From positions 62,001-126,000 of the forward strand of contig PTEX01000055.1 of NCBI GenBank assembly GCA_003342815.1: DNA of 64,000 bases, given 5' to 3'. The notes beneath the pieces are model-generated. The model did no database searches. It was not told the origin of the DNA and worked only from the letters and a program-made list of their open reading frames with translations. Origin of the DNA: Eudromia elegans. Lineage: Eukaryota > Chordata > Aves > Tinamiformes > Tinamidae. A program made the translations under genes and the position numbers. Positions 38,701-51,159 of the stretch are shown one piece after another; within the stretch, counting starts at the first letter, position 1, and every line of letters starts with the position of its first letter.

Positions 38701-40948
38701 AGCACTTTGCATGAAACAGTCACATCTCACTCTCCATGTAAAGCTTCCATCTTAACCCAGGAGCTGGGTGTGCATTCTGGAGAGAGCAGCCTCAGTGCAG
38801 AGCAGGTGACGGCGGCCAGCGACCCCAGCGCAAGGCACGGCAGCACCCATAGCAGGGAAGGAGTCAGCTCAAATGCTTTATAAAGCAATCTGCCAAAGGG
38901 GCACATTTGGCACAAGAGTTCAAAACCAAAAACAACAAAAAAAGGAAAGAAAGAAAATATCACAGGCATAACATTTACAGGGATCCCTCCCAAAAGGGCA
39001 CATTTATTCCACATCCAAACCATACCAAGCACCTAACTATACAGAGGAAGGGGAAGAGGTAGCTGCAAAGTGTTTGGGTACCTTTTCCCTCTCTCCTTTC
39101 CCTTTCAGTTTTCACTTTCAACCTGAGAATATACAACTTTTCAACTGGATCCAGTTTACTAGTAAACTGCAGCTTCAGTGAAGCAGTAACAGTGCCTGTT
39201 ACTGAAGAGCCGCCCTACAGAGAAGCAAATCAATGGAGAGATTCAATCTATTTTCCCTCCTCTGTGAATCAGTGATCAGCACCAGCTCACAGGAGAATGC
39301 TTCATTCATGAGACAGCACATGCTGGCGGTTGGTACCTGGCACAACCCAGAAAAAAATCATATGACACAGTGGAATCCCCGCATTCCTGAAATAATGTTT
39401 AGAAAAGAATTGTCCAGTCTCTGTGTCAGAAATATCTGCAACCAAATACTGCACACTTGCCCACCGAAATGTACAGAAAACACGACAAATGCACAGGGCT
39501 ATTTTAACTTTGTTTTGTTGCAGTATATTGATAGGGCTCCTATTAAATACTGGACTGGGACATCTATAATCTAATGTTAACAGTAAATGCAAAAGCCAAG
39601 TGACAAAAGAATATGGTCTTTCTCAAAAACAAAAGGATAATCTCTTGGAGCTCCTGAATGCATGTATTCCACACGTATTCCACAAGGTATTAGCTTTACC
39701 TTAACCTATAACAAAAATCGTCCAAAATATTCCTCTTTAAAACAAAAGAATAGAGACAAAAGAATAGGGCTTTTCCCTCCCTCCCACTGCTGCAGTTCAC
39801 TGGCATCACCCAGGAGCCATCTAGCATCCTTGTTCCTACAATCCTTGAATAAGAACAACCATTTCTGAAAATCAGTTTGAGGTCTTTAAATGAGAGCCGC
39901 CAGCAGTACTTTTTGTTATGATCAGCTATATACTATAATCCAGCATGAGACATGCACAGACCCTTAGAAAAGGATCTGTACAGACCCACCATCTCTCACT
40001 GGATCTGTTCCAGTCTTTTAATACTCTTCCACAATAATAAAACAATGTCTGATCATTACAAAAAGCTCAGAGCAGATGTGCCTACAAACTGAGCGTGATG
40101 ATTTAAGTGGAAAACAGGAAGTGATGAGTTCTCAAGAAACAGCAACCCTGTGTTTATGATAATAATTCATTTTAAAAGAATAAATTAGGAAGAAACATAT
40201 GCAGATTTCTTTAAACTCTTGTATGTTGGAAGTAAGCCTCAAAAACATTGCTTATGAATGAAACTGTCCAGTGGCAAATATGTCCCTACTTGATTATTGA
40301 TTAGAGTTGGTTACACAGACTTTATGTTCTACATAAATGAGAATACATTTTAGATGCAACACAGATTTTGCTGTCAAAAGCAAACTTACAAATTAATAGT
40401 GTAACATGAAGCATGGTGGCACGGCATTAGCAAAACCAGACAGCTGAAACACCAGTACAGGTAAGCCTGAACTTACTTCTTCAAACACTTTTGAGTCATC
40501 TTTGTAATATAAATCTGCACTTGAGGCTGGGGAGACCCTCTAATACTGCTGATATTACTAAAACATAGAGGCCATCTTGCATAATTCTACTGAATTTACA
40601 TTCACGTTGTTTTTGTAACTCATGTTCATTTCTAACTTACACAGGTCTTTTTTAGCCTTACTTGGACAACATCTATGCCTGCTGGGCATCCAAGAAGATC
40701 AGCAAACAGGTCACAAAGCAGTTTTGAGCTAAGCATATGCATCAGAAACTATTCTGAAACATTTTTAAAGGAGATATCTCAGTTGCGCTTTGGTGAGAAG
40801 CTAATGCAAAAGGAGTGAAGATCTACAGCAAAACATTTTTCTAAAAAATAAACACTATGCTAAACTGTTTATCATCTCTTCCATATGTAAATCCACTTCA
40901 TCCTATCCTTTACAGTAGCACTTCTATCAGTACATTTTAAGAACTCAC

Positions 40949-41105
40949 TTTGCAATGATCATACTGTTGCTGTAAGGTTGGAACATCCCCTCCAATGGGC
41001 ATTTGCTTTTTTAATTCTTCATCTTTTGTATTCAGCCATTTGATTAACTCTTCCAGGGATGTCAGCAATCTGTTCCATTTCTCCGCACTAGCCTCCAAGT
41101 GAGCC
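40949..41105 (-). CDS. UTRN: Utrophin exon (DMD exon 57 equivalent), spectrin repeat
   Basis: This 157 bp exon is identical in length to dystrophin exon 57. Its first base completes the arginine codon begun in the previous exon, and it then reads [20 protein letters not shown] and on through ...[18 protein letters not shown]. The acceptor is gttttgcag and the donor is AAA|gtgagt. The Trp in AEKWNRLL and the heptad-like leucines mark helix A of a spectrin-like repeat; PIGGD is a motif shared with dystrophin (QAPIGGDFPAV). It forms part of the distal rod, which in utrophin and dystrophin spaces the actin-binding end from the dystroglycan-binding end. The exon ends on a complete codon, so the next junction is phase 0. 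Confidence 0.96.
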
Positions 41106-44100
41106 CTGCAAAACAACATAAAAACATTTTTAAAGCCTTGAGTGTCATAAAAAAGAAAGGGATTGAACTAAAAAATAAGAACATTCTATCATTAGGGTAG
41201 GAAGGTTTCAAATATTTAACTGCAAAGAACGTTTGATATGTTAAAAGAACCTACATTTCTAAACACTTTCCACAGAAAACGAAAGTAAGCAGGGAGAGGA
41301 AGAAAAACCAGGATAACAAACACACAAATATACACTTGCTGTTTGGACCTACCTAAAACCTTGCAGACTCCACACCTGAGCAACACAAAGTGATTTCTTT
41401 TATTAGGAACCCACTCCTGCAGTGCACAAAGCATGAGCATCATTTTGTGAGCTGAAGCAGCACAAAACCAAACTCTTTAAAGCCAGAACCTGACTCTCCA
41501 GTGCCGAACGGGAAGATTCCTGAGGAGCGAGTTCACTGTGCTGCTGCAAACATCAGCATCCCGTTATTTAACACATCCCTCTAGCTGACAACTTGTTACT
41601 GAAGAAGTAACTCAGGGCACATCTGTCCCCCGGTGAAGTGCACAGCCTTTCCAAACTTCAGCACACTCATTTCAAGCATATTCAAAACTACCTTGATTAA
41701 ATGGTTTCCCTGCAGCACTATCTTTGGTCAGGTCCAGCCATCCCACTTCACTTATTCAGTGCTCTTATGGATTTCATTTGGGGACCAGAAAACGTATTGT
41801 TAGCTTGTACCAGTACAAAATGACTGATTTTACCACCCAGGCGATGGAGAAGACCTGACTCTTTTTCAGCATAGCCTGACACTGACTCTGCACCTTCCTG
41901 TCTGCTTCTGAAGGCTGAATGAACCCAACTTTTCTATTTCGTCCCCTCGATTTTCTCTTTTCTGTTTTACATGTCACTTTTTATTCTTTTTCTGAATCAC
42001 TCCAGCTTGCATTTCGGCACTTTCAACTGCTCTCTCTGCTTTTATCTGCTTAAATGGCTGCTCCAATGAATTTGCAGCTGGTTTGAAAGGCTGCTGCAAG
42101 GCTTACTTCAAGGCAAACTTACGTTTGGGTAGGCTGGCATTTTTCTGGGATAGATGAACAAGTAAGTAGGCAGTAAGAGTGTAAAAGAGTAAAAAGGACA
42201 TACAGAGAAAAAAAATACATCACTGTAACAGTAAATGAAGAACTAGCTTCTGCAAGAAGAACCCATTCTCCTGCTCTGCTCTGTTCAGGAAAGTATGTAG
42301 GTAGTTACTTGAGAAAAAATTTACAAGTAAATGCTGGAGGTGATGTTCTTTTGCATACAGGTTTCTGCAAAACTGTTTCTATCTTCCCTTGTTTCTGCCA
42401 CTAGTATCTTTCTCTCTGCTTGTAGCCATGGGTTAAAACCAGCTGAGCCAGAGTCCTCCCTTCTGGCATCTTCTGCACAGCCGTGGTCCAGGGTGTCTCA
42501 ATTCTAGGGTAAAAATGGACTTTCTCAGCTCTCTTCTCACCTCTTTTCAGCTCTTCAATGCTTCCTAACCAGAACTGCATTCAAGGCACCTTCCTTGCTG
42601 TGCTCTTAACCACATCCGTGCAGGCAGTCACTGCACAAGGTACTTAACTCCACTGAAAATTTACACCCTGAGCATTCGCAATAATTAGACCCTCCAGCTA
42701 CCCGCAATAAAACATGATCATACGATTTTTTTAAAAAAACAAACCAAGATTAATATGTTTATATCCAGAGTTCTGCATACATCTGAAAGTAAAATCTCTT
42801 CCTCATGACTTCTGACTGTATCTAGGAAGGGGAAGGAAGCAGCTCTCACCTCTAAAACCTGGCACGGTCTGAAGCTGCATGATTCCGTTCTAATTATTTG
42901 GCTGAATTCTTGTATACAAAATGAATTAAAGTTTTGAAAGGGCAGAGGGGAAGTGGAACTGTTACTAGTTAGGTGTTTAAAGAACTCTGTAATGGTGGCT
43001 CACTGTTAATTTAACATTCCCTGCAATAACGTTAACAGTGAACAAACTAATTTGGCATTAATGTGAAGGATGCAGCATATAATACTAAATTAAATTCATT
43101 GTAATTTACCCTGATGAGTATTCATGTACCCATCAGATTAACAACAGAAGCAAAACACTAGTTTATAATTTCGAAGCCCTCTGCAAAGCAGCCTTCAGGG
43201 GGCAGAGAGGGGGTGCAGGAGAGCAAAGGGACTGCAAAACCCTGCTCTGAAGACACAGCACCACCCGGGCCAGAAAAGTTAGTAAAGGGGGAACCCCAAA
43301 TATCAGCTTGTACCTTGCCCAAATGGTGCCCTTCCAATCTTATCCATGTGACAGTGAAAATAAAAGAGAGAGGCAAGAGCAGCAGCAGTTGAGCTGAGCA
43401 AATGTTCAGTGCTCCCGAGGGACAGGCATGGATCTGCCTAGGAGAAAGGGTCCCTAGATATCCTCCAGACTACATTTCAGTGCAATGTGTTAGTGGCATG
43501 TGTACGTTTGTGATACAGGCATTATCACAGAGTGAGAGTTAACAAACTATGCCGAAGTTGGGAAATGTTTCCTTCTCTGCTTTGGAAAAGCACCTTTCTT
43601 GCCTTGTTTAGACATCGGGGCTTCTATCAACACACAGTCTGCAAGCAAAGCTTCAAGTGCTCGTGTCCCTGTGACAAATAAATTGCCAATTTTCAGGGAC
43701 TTGCCGGGTGCAGTGATGGCCTAACAGTCTGTCTACTTTGATAAAAAGCTATGTTTTGAGCACCAGTTGCAGCAATAGTATTCCCCAGCATCACCCTCCC
43801 TGTATTTAGAAGCACTCCTAGTAGCATCTCAGCTGAGCAGGAAAAATCCAGGCTCTCCAACAGGCTGGCCAGACCCAGAGCACCCTCTCTCCATCCCGTG
43901 TGCCCGGGCAGAACAGGACCTTGTAGAGCAGCAGCACTGACACGGCTCCCCTTGGGCTGACCCTTGACAGCATGCACCCTCAGCTTTGGCTTCTCCTATT
44001 TTGGTAACACTCTTCCTGCTAAGCGACAAGGGAACACATGGACTAGGAAAGGTTGGTGGCTGGATGGTCTATATCTAGAGAATCCTCTGCTTCCTCTCAT

Positions 44101-45611
44101 ACTTTTAGCTCTATCTTGCTCTCTAAACCACATGCCACACTGGAGAAGAACAGGGCATGCACCAGTTCTGCTGCTTGTTATTTCCCAGCAGAGACTTTCA
44201 CCGCTCTTGCCTAAGTTAGAGAACTGAGCTGCAACAAACAGGTGAAAAAACATGAAATCAGAAACCTGCCTCTGTTCAGAGGCAACAACAATTGGAAAGG
44301 TTAATTTATTTCTCTCGCATTTGTTTCCAGTCTTCTTCTCCCTGCCCTTCACTCGCTGGCACATGGCTCAGCAGCATTACACACAGCAGCAGAGCAGCAC
44401 AAACACGTGCACGCTGCCCAGTGGGCCACGTTTCAGACCGCCACAGAAAGCACCGAGTGCAGGCTGCAGTCTAACAATTGCTCGGGTATATGGTTGGAAG
44501 GCCATTTCACCATCAATTTCTCCCAAATTACAGTTAACCCCATGAAGGGTCAATCAACTGAATTGTTATTGCCAGACTTTACACTTGCTGATTAAACTAT
44601 TAACATACGAACATGCTTTAGTCGCTCTCGCAGGTTGATTTACTTGTGAACACAGCTCATAAAAGCCCTAATTTAACACCTGTACTAATGGCCTTGTGAG
44701 GTGGCAGGGCTGTTCATGATAAGCTCTGCTGCCCACGTGCTCAGGTCCTCTGGCCCCAGCTCTGCCCTTGGGCTGGGCCTGAGTAGATTCTGCCAACTAC
44801 GCTTAGGCGTCCAGGAGGCTGGGGACGGGATGAGTGGAGATGAAAAGCACACGTCACAGTTTGCCTAAATTCCAGGCTCAACTCGTTTTCCTGGCCTTTG
44901 GAAAATTAATATGAGAGGTTACCATTGTTCTGCTCTAGTAAAAGTACAATTTCCTTTAATCAACAGGAAGGCAGTAGCAATTAGAAGCTCTATACAGGCT
45001 TTGCTGTGTAGTTAACTTTAATGTGGAATTTTATTGACATTAATGAGTATGGTAATATCTACTTCCAGAATGACATTGTAAAGATTTTATTAGCGTCTAC
45101 ACTTGGACAAACATTGAGCTCTTCACTTAGCACTGCTCGGGTCAAAAAATTTAAAAGACTTTTCCTGATTAATATATGCTTTTAAACATGTTTTTAATTG
45201 AAAAGCTGTCAGAAAAGTCTGCTAGCAATATAGATATAGACCCTCGTGATGCGTTATCAAAGTACTCGTTTCAGTGGTAAAAACAAAAAACAACAACAAA
45301 AAACCACTGATTTTTCCTCGCTAATTTTAACTTCACAGTATTACTTCAATGACATTGCTTTTGATATGCAATAAGGAAAGAGCCAACCTACTTTTCTGGA
45401 AGATTTAGCACAAATTAGCAAGTTGCAAATGCACAGCGTTGGAGAGAGCAGAACAAGTAGCTGAGCTTCCACTGCCAGCAAGCACATCAGGTTTATGCTC
45501 GAGGTCCCTTAGCAGAAAACCCAGATTTCACCTCAGTGCCAGAGTCAAGCTCCGGAGCCTTTCCAAAGCAGCAGCCATCGCCACGCGTGTACTGGTGTTC
45601 CCACTACTCAC
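41106..45611 (-). other. UTRN: Intron between exons 56 and 57
   Basis: This 4,506 bp intron has no recognisable repeat. Two stretches (about 42.95-43.15 and 44.62-45.11 kb) are non-repetitive, AT-rich and free of homopolymers, and could be conserved non-coding elements, but this cannot be tested from one sequence. Confidence 0.88.
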
Positions 45612-45784
45612 CTGATGTTGGCTGACTTGGCCTTGAGGTCGTTCCAGCGCTGGTTCATGTCGTCAAGGCGGTGCTGGAGCAGAGCCGCTTCCTCGGAGTT
45701 TCCCAAGGCTTTCACCATCTTCTGCCTGTTTCCGTCAATGCTTTTGAAGATGTCATTGTGGGCATCGATCTCAGCCTGGATGTC
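45612..45784 (-). CDS. UTRN: Utrophin exon (DMD exon 56 equivalent), spectrin repeat
   Basis: This 173 bp coding exon is the same length as dystrophin exon 56. It begins at a full codon ([15 protein letters not shown]...) and ends two bases into an arginine codon (…KAKSANI-R). The acceptor is a pyrimidine-rich tract ending tttcag and the donor is CAG|gtgagt. The peptide is alpha-helical and includes [19 protein letters not shown], with the Leu/Trp pattern of the third helix of a spectrin-like repeat. It belongs to the distal rod and corresponds to DLQGEIEAHTDVY... in dystrophin. It is the first common exon that a G-utrophin/Up113 or Dp116-type transcript would use, because promoters for those isoforms sit in the intron upstream. 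No anomaly is seen. Confidence 0.96.
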
Positions 45785-48700
45785 CTGAAATATCAAGAGG
45801 AAAAGCCCAGACATCTTAGGTCTGTGTTTAAAGCATGACAGATGTTATTCCTACTGCACTTCTTAAACCACGAGGCCACAGCGAATAATCTTTCTTTCTT
45901 TAATCTCTCTTCCAAGGCGTACAAAATCTGCAAAAGAGATACAAAAACCTGCACTCATTTACTTCGTTATAAAGGTTCCCCTTTTTTAAACGTGACAAAA
46001 GGAGCTTTTTCATACTCTGCTGTGAAACAGCACTTATAAACAAGAATATGATTTTTTAAAAATCACTTATGGTATTTAATTTCCTACTGTTTTCCACGTT
46101 TCCAGCCAGTGCTGTTTGCAAATGCACTAGAAACCTCCCTGTTCAGAAGCTGCACACACTCAGCCTTAACAACGTTGTTTCGTTCCTCTTTGAAATAAAC
46201 CATTGCAGAAACTTCACACAACTAAGCAAATCATATAGTATGGTTTTTTGACATATGTAATGAATGTTTTTAACTAAAACTTGTGTCCCTAAGGCACAAT
46301 TAAATGACCATAGTGAACTCAAAACCTACTTCTACAATTCAAGTATCTCATATTACATGTGATATGTAGAGAGGTAGACACACATTTTGCATTTCGTGGA
46401 AAAAAAAGAAAAAAAAAATAGCACTCTCAGTTACATCTTAAGTTGCTCGTTTTTCTGCCCTTTTAAATTCAATGTTTTATTCTCCCAATCTCATTTCTAC
46501 CTCAGAAAACACATTATAGTAGCTGTCTTCATTTACCCAGAGCCAGTATTATTTTTAAAACATAAGATCCTCAAACAAAATCTCCTGTACCATTGCCAGT
46601 GCTTTCTGTACCTCAGTCTAACAGAGAAATAAGAACATGTGAGGAGCCAGGCTGTACACTGGCTCTCTCGGTGGGATTAATCAGCAAAGAGCATGACAGA
46701 AACCTGATGCAGGCGCAAACAAACTTCTTTGCAAGGAAGAAGCTCAACAACCCCGGTGTCCCGTAAAGGGTCTATCCCTGTAGGCAGCCCCCGGTGCCTT
46801 TTGGCCATCTCCAGGGCCAAGAGGAGGCAAATGGCGGGGTTCTGTCACCTCCTGTCCTCAAGTTGTGGGTCTGCCTCAAACCACAGCTGCTATGCACTTC
46901 TGCTATGGATAGCTGCAAACAGGAGCCACGATGGCATCGAATCTTTTGTTGGTTAGGGAATTAAAATCCAGGTACATGTAGAGCCAGGGTGATGGGGAAG
47001 CAGGGAGGCAGCGAAGCTCTGCCTCTGCAGCTGAGCCACGACACAGCACTGGGCAACTGGGTTCTTTGCCCTCAGCTTCACTACTCCACATGGGAAAGAT
47101 TTCCCAAATAACCTCCCCCGCCCCCACTTCAGAAAACAAATATCTAATAATCAGCAACCTCTCGTAAGAGAGCAGAGCCCCCATGAACGCACTTGCTTGT
47201 AGGACTTGTGCAGAACGTGATCTGTCAGCTCCAGCAGGCAAGCGGAGCCCTGCGAAGCAGCCTGAGTCCCAACAGCAGGAGATAAAGCAGCACAAAGCAG
47301 AGTTTAACTCTGCTAATTAACTTCGCTTCCTTGTTTGCGATTTCTCTTTTCCAGGAAGAAAAGGCACTTTCGGCTGATGGATAAACAAAACAGAGCTGCT
47401 ACTGAAGTCAACCAGTGCTACCGCATCAGAGCCCTCAAAGACAAAGGCAGAAAAACCCAAACGAGGCATCTCAGTTCGGCATGTGCATGAAAGAAGTGCA
47501 GCAGGCACGTGTAAGGGGAGAGATGGCTCATGGCAAGAGACAGATAAAGGAGAAGCCAATTATCCCCAGTGACAACGATAATAAAAAGATCTCGAACGTT
47601 TTTATAAAGATATTTTATGTGCAGGAAGCCCAGTACAGATGAAGGGCTCCCATCTAGACCACAGGGAAGGATAGGGTCCGGAGAACCTTCTAATGCCCTC
47701 AACTCTACTATTTTTAGTTCTACTTTTTCAATTTTATCTGTTGATACATTGCCATCACAGGCAAAATATTTTCTCCTTTAACAGCCCTAAGCCCTTCATT
47801 TGAAGATTAAAAACATGATTGAAGAAAACTCCATATTCTCACCCAAAATTAAAGTGGAATAAACAAGATGCATCTTAAAACATGCAAAAATTTGCATTAG
47901 TCCATTTTGACTATAAAGAGTACTTGAGATTTTACTTGAGGTATATAAAGATATAATGCAGAGAAGTTATTTTATTATGTAAAATGAATAAAAAGATGTT
48001 CCCATCATGTTACAGATTCTATCATCAAGATCCCTTAGTCAAGCTTCTACTATATTCTATGCTATGCAAAACACAATTTCCTCTCTTAGGAGAATGGTCT
48101 GGAACATTTTAATCTAAATAACTACTTTTTTAAAAAACACAATTACATCAGAACAATGTAAATCAACAATAAACAATTAAATCGCTACGTATGGCAGTAT
48201 TATGGATTACACTCCAGACTGAAGGGGCGCGTGTCCCCAGTGAGGAGTCTCCAGGCCATGCTGCCAGGACAGCTTTTGTGTTCCTCAGACCCACAACAAG
48301 TCACGGCCCGTGGCTGCAGCGGGACGGGCACCTGGGTGCAACTGGAAGGACATGCAAGTCTCCCAAGAACAACGGCCCATCTCCTTCACTGACAACGTGC
48401 AAGCCAGCATGATCAAAGTTACAAAGTGCGACTTTCGCTGCCTTCCTCTACAGAGCAGGACTGCCCAGGGAAGCATCTGCAGAAGCTCCTCCACTGAAAC
48501 GGCTTGGAAGAAAAACCGCAGTGGCAACCAGAGGACAGACACCAGCCAGCCCACCCTTTCTTGAGCTCTCCTAGCAGGTAGCAAGGCCACGGCAGCTTTT
48601 TATAGCAGATTGCTTATTCTGTTTTGAATCAGATATATTTTACCTGCTGCTGCCAACTGCCTCCGAGGACACTGCTGCGTCAGACGTTTCCTTTAGCCCG

Positions 48701-51159
48701 TGCTCCACTTGCAGCGTTCACTTTCCAATAGCCCTCAAGGAGGGAGCGAGAATTAGGGCACGAGACGGGCATATGAGGGCGGCTGTTGCCACAGGAATGG
48801 ACACTTTCAGTGCTCTCTCCTTTGGAAAGCAAGTGATGGGAGGGAGAGGGAAGCAGTTGTAAAGAAGAGACTGTTAAAAGGAATTCCCTTGTGTGGGGGG
48901 AATTCGGGTTTCCGTGTCAGCCAGGGAGCCTCTCCTCTGGCTTCAGGAGAGGCTCACAGCCCTGCAGTGAGTGCCAGCTTCAGAAAAGCTCACCCCATGT
49001 GCTGCACCACGCGGGGGCTCTCGCTGCTGGGCAAGGAGCTTACGCAGAATCCACGCTCAGGAGAGCAGCCGAGATGCAAAACACTTGGGCAGAACTGCCC
49101 TCATCATAAATCCACCGCTGGCAGAACCGTGCTTAAGGGAAGGCATTAAACCTCTCTAAAACGACAGATGTGGGGCCACACTGCCCCTCAGCACAGCCAC
49201 TGTGCCTACGGGGTAAGAAGGACCAAAGCAACCTGCAAAAGCAATTGGGTTGAGAGGTGGCAGAAATTCAATCACTACTTACGTTTTTACACAGTCCAGG
49301 AAGAAAAACACCTTTTTTTTTTTTTTTTTTTTTTTTTTGGATTTGGGGGGTGGGGGGCCAGGGATAGGGAGGGAAGCCTTCGGGTATTTCCCATGTCTGT
49401 TTTTCACACGCTTTTATTACCAACAGTCTTGCACTGCAGCTCCAGGTTTCCAAAAAGCTGTCTTGACTTGCACTTAAATTTAATAGAAAATACCTTTACA
49501 GGTGACATATGGTGTGGGCAAGGGCTCTTTTAATCATGAGGACACCCATGCACTTAAGGCTGAGAATGGCAGCCTGTGTTTGACAGCTTCTGTGGCTGAG
49601 TCACACGGCAGAGCCCGAACATCTGAAGGGCATCATAAAGCCATTAACACTAATTGCAGCAGGCACGCAGTGGCACAGAACAAAGCCGGGCAGCCCAGCC
49701 CACTGGAACGTAACACGACTCTGCTTTTGCATAGGAAGGGGGTGTCCCACACGCTTGTGCAAATGCCATCTGGCTCTGCACTGCAACCACAGGAACAGCA
49801 CTTGTAATTCTCTCCTTACGACATACATTAATGGATACCAAAAGTTAGGGCGAGCTCGCGAGCCGGAATCACTGCCATAAAGCTGTTTCTCCTGGCAGCA
49901 AACGCCGCAGCAAGAAGGAACAGGATGGGTGTGTGGGAAGTCATGTGAGGGAGAGACAAGGCAGGGGAGAGGGGAACTTGCTCAAAAAAATTAAGAAAAA
50001 AATATGGAAATCTTGCTCAATAAGCAGTTTCTGATCAAAGTTCAGCAACAAAAATGTTAACATTCTTCTCCAGCACCAAAGCATTCTCCTAAATCATGTT
50101 ACAAACTCCAGCACAATAGGCAAAACGACAGTAAGCTTTAGGCTAAAAACCACGGCAGTTGTGAGATTTGTAAGTTGTGCTTTTGTTGAGAATTGCTACA
50201 ATCAGTTCCTTTGACAAGAAATAAGACTCTGGCGTATCCAGAATCACAGAGGAGAGCCTGGAATTTGTAAACGTCAGGGCTTTGTATAGTACAAAGCAAT
50301 TAAGAACATTGGTAGCAAACCTTCTCGACAGCACAGTGTTAGGAAACGGCTGCAGCTTCGAGACACGGGAGGAAGATTTAAAAAAGAAAGAAAAATAGCA
50401 CCCTGCCCTCTAGCAAGTGACCCAATCTTCAAAGACTAAGAGCAGCGATGACAGGAGGACAGGGACGCCCGGCTGACAGAGTGGGGAGAGGAGAAAGCGC
50501 CTCACCCAGCAGGGAGGCATTCACGCCGCACGTGTTTTCACCTGCTGTTACGTTGGAAAACACCGGTGTTTAGCACAAGACCATTTTTGGTAGAGAAGCG
50601 TACTGCAAAAGAAACCAGAGAATACAGCATGGAAAACTAACTAGAGGATTACAGATTCACGACTCGGGTCTCCTCTGAAGTGCTGACAAGTGGATGACGG
50701 CAACGTGCCTGAGAAGCTTCCTGTCTCCATCCCTGTATCTAGTCAGTGCAGTCGCTGCACAGCCAAGGCTCCTGCCCCTCAGCACTCCTGCTGCCAAGCC
50801 TCCTGGCAAGAGGAGCAGCACTAGACTGGAGAAGGCAAGAACAGAGGGAAGACGTGGAGACCTGGCACACTCGGGGGAAGTTACTCTACTTATAAAACCA
50901 GCACATCTTCCAATTCAATTAAGACACTTTTCAGACAAATTTAACAGCAAATTATGGAACTCCTTCTTTGTGTGAAGTGATATCACCAACACCTTGGAAA
51001 GCCCCCTTCAATTTATGGCTCAGCAGAGCCCCAAACCTTCCTTCACTCGCTTCAAGGAAGGGTCATGATCGGAGTAACTGCTCTAGGATGAATCCTGTGG
51101 GACTTGAAATGGGCAAGGAGGGCAGCATGAGCCTTCCATGCGCGGGAGGCAGTCGGAGA
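45785..51159 (-). other. UTRN: Intron between the CpG island and exon 56
   Basis: This is the 5' flank of exon 56. If the candidate first exon at 51276-51326 is real, this stretch is nearly all of its 5,491 bp first intron. It is mixed in composition and becomes more GC-rich from about 48.2 kb towards the island. A 26-base T tract lies at 49313-49338. No spectrin-like coding segment was recognised. Confidence 0.8.
49313..49338. repeat. T26 homopolymer
   Basis: Twenty-six consecutive T are followed by a G-rich stretch (gggtggggggccaggg). On the minus strand this reads as C-rich sequence followed by poly-A, which might be a retroposed tail, but no element body was recognised. Confidence 0.93.

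Larger units (their letters stand above)
18385..40948 (-). other. UTRN: Intron between exons 57 and 58
   Basis: This 22,564 bp intron is the longest complete intron here. It holds the CR1 fossil at 35.35-35.71 kb, an AT dinucleotide tract near 32.27 kb, small GC-rich patches near 29.76-29.96 and 36.00-36.13 kb and several short tandem repeats. The remainder is unremarkable AT-rich sequence. No spectrin-like peptide was found on the minus strand between the two exons, which agrees with their direct phase-0 join. Confidence 0.88.
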
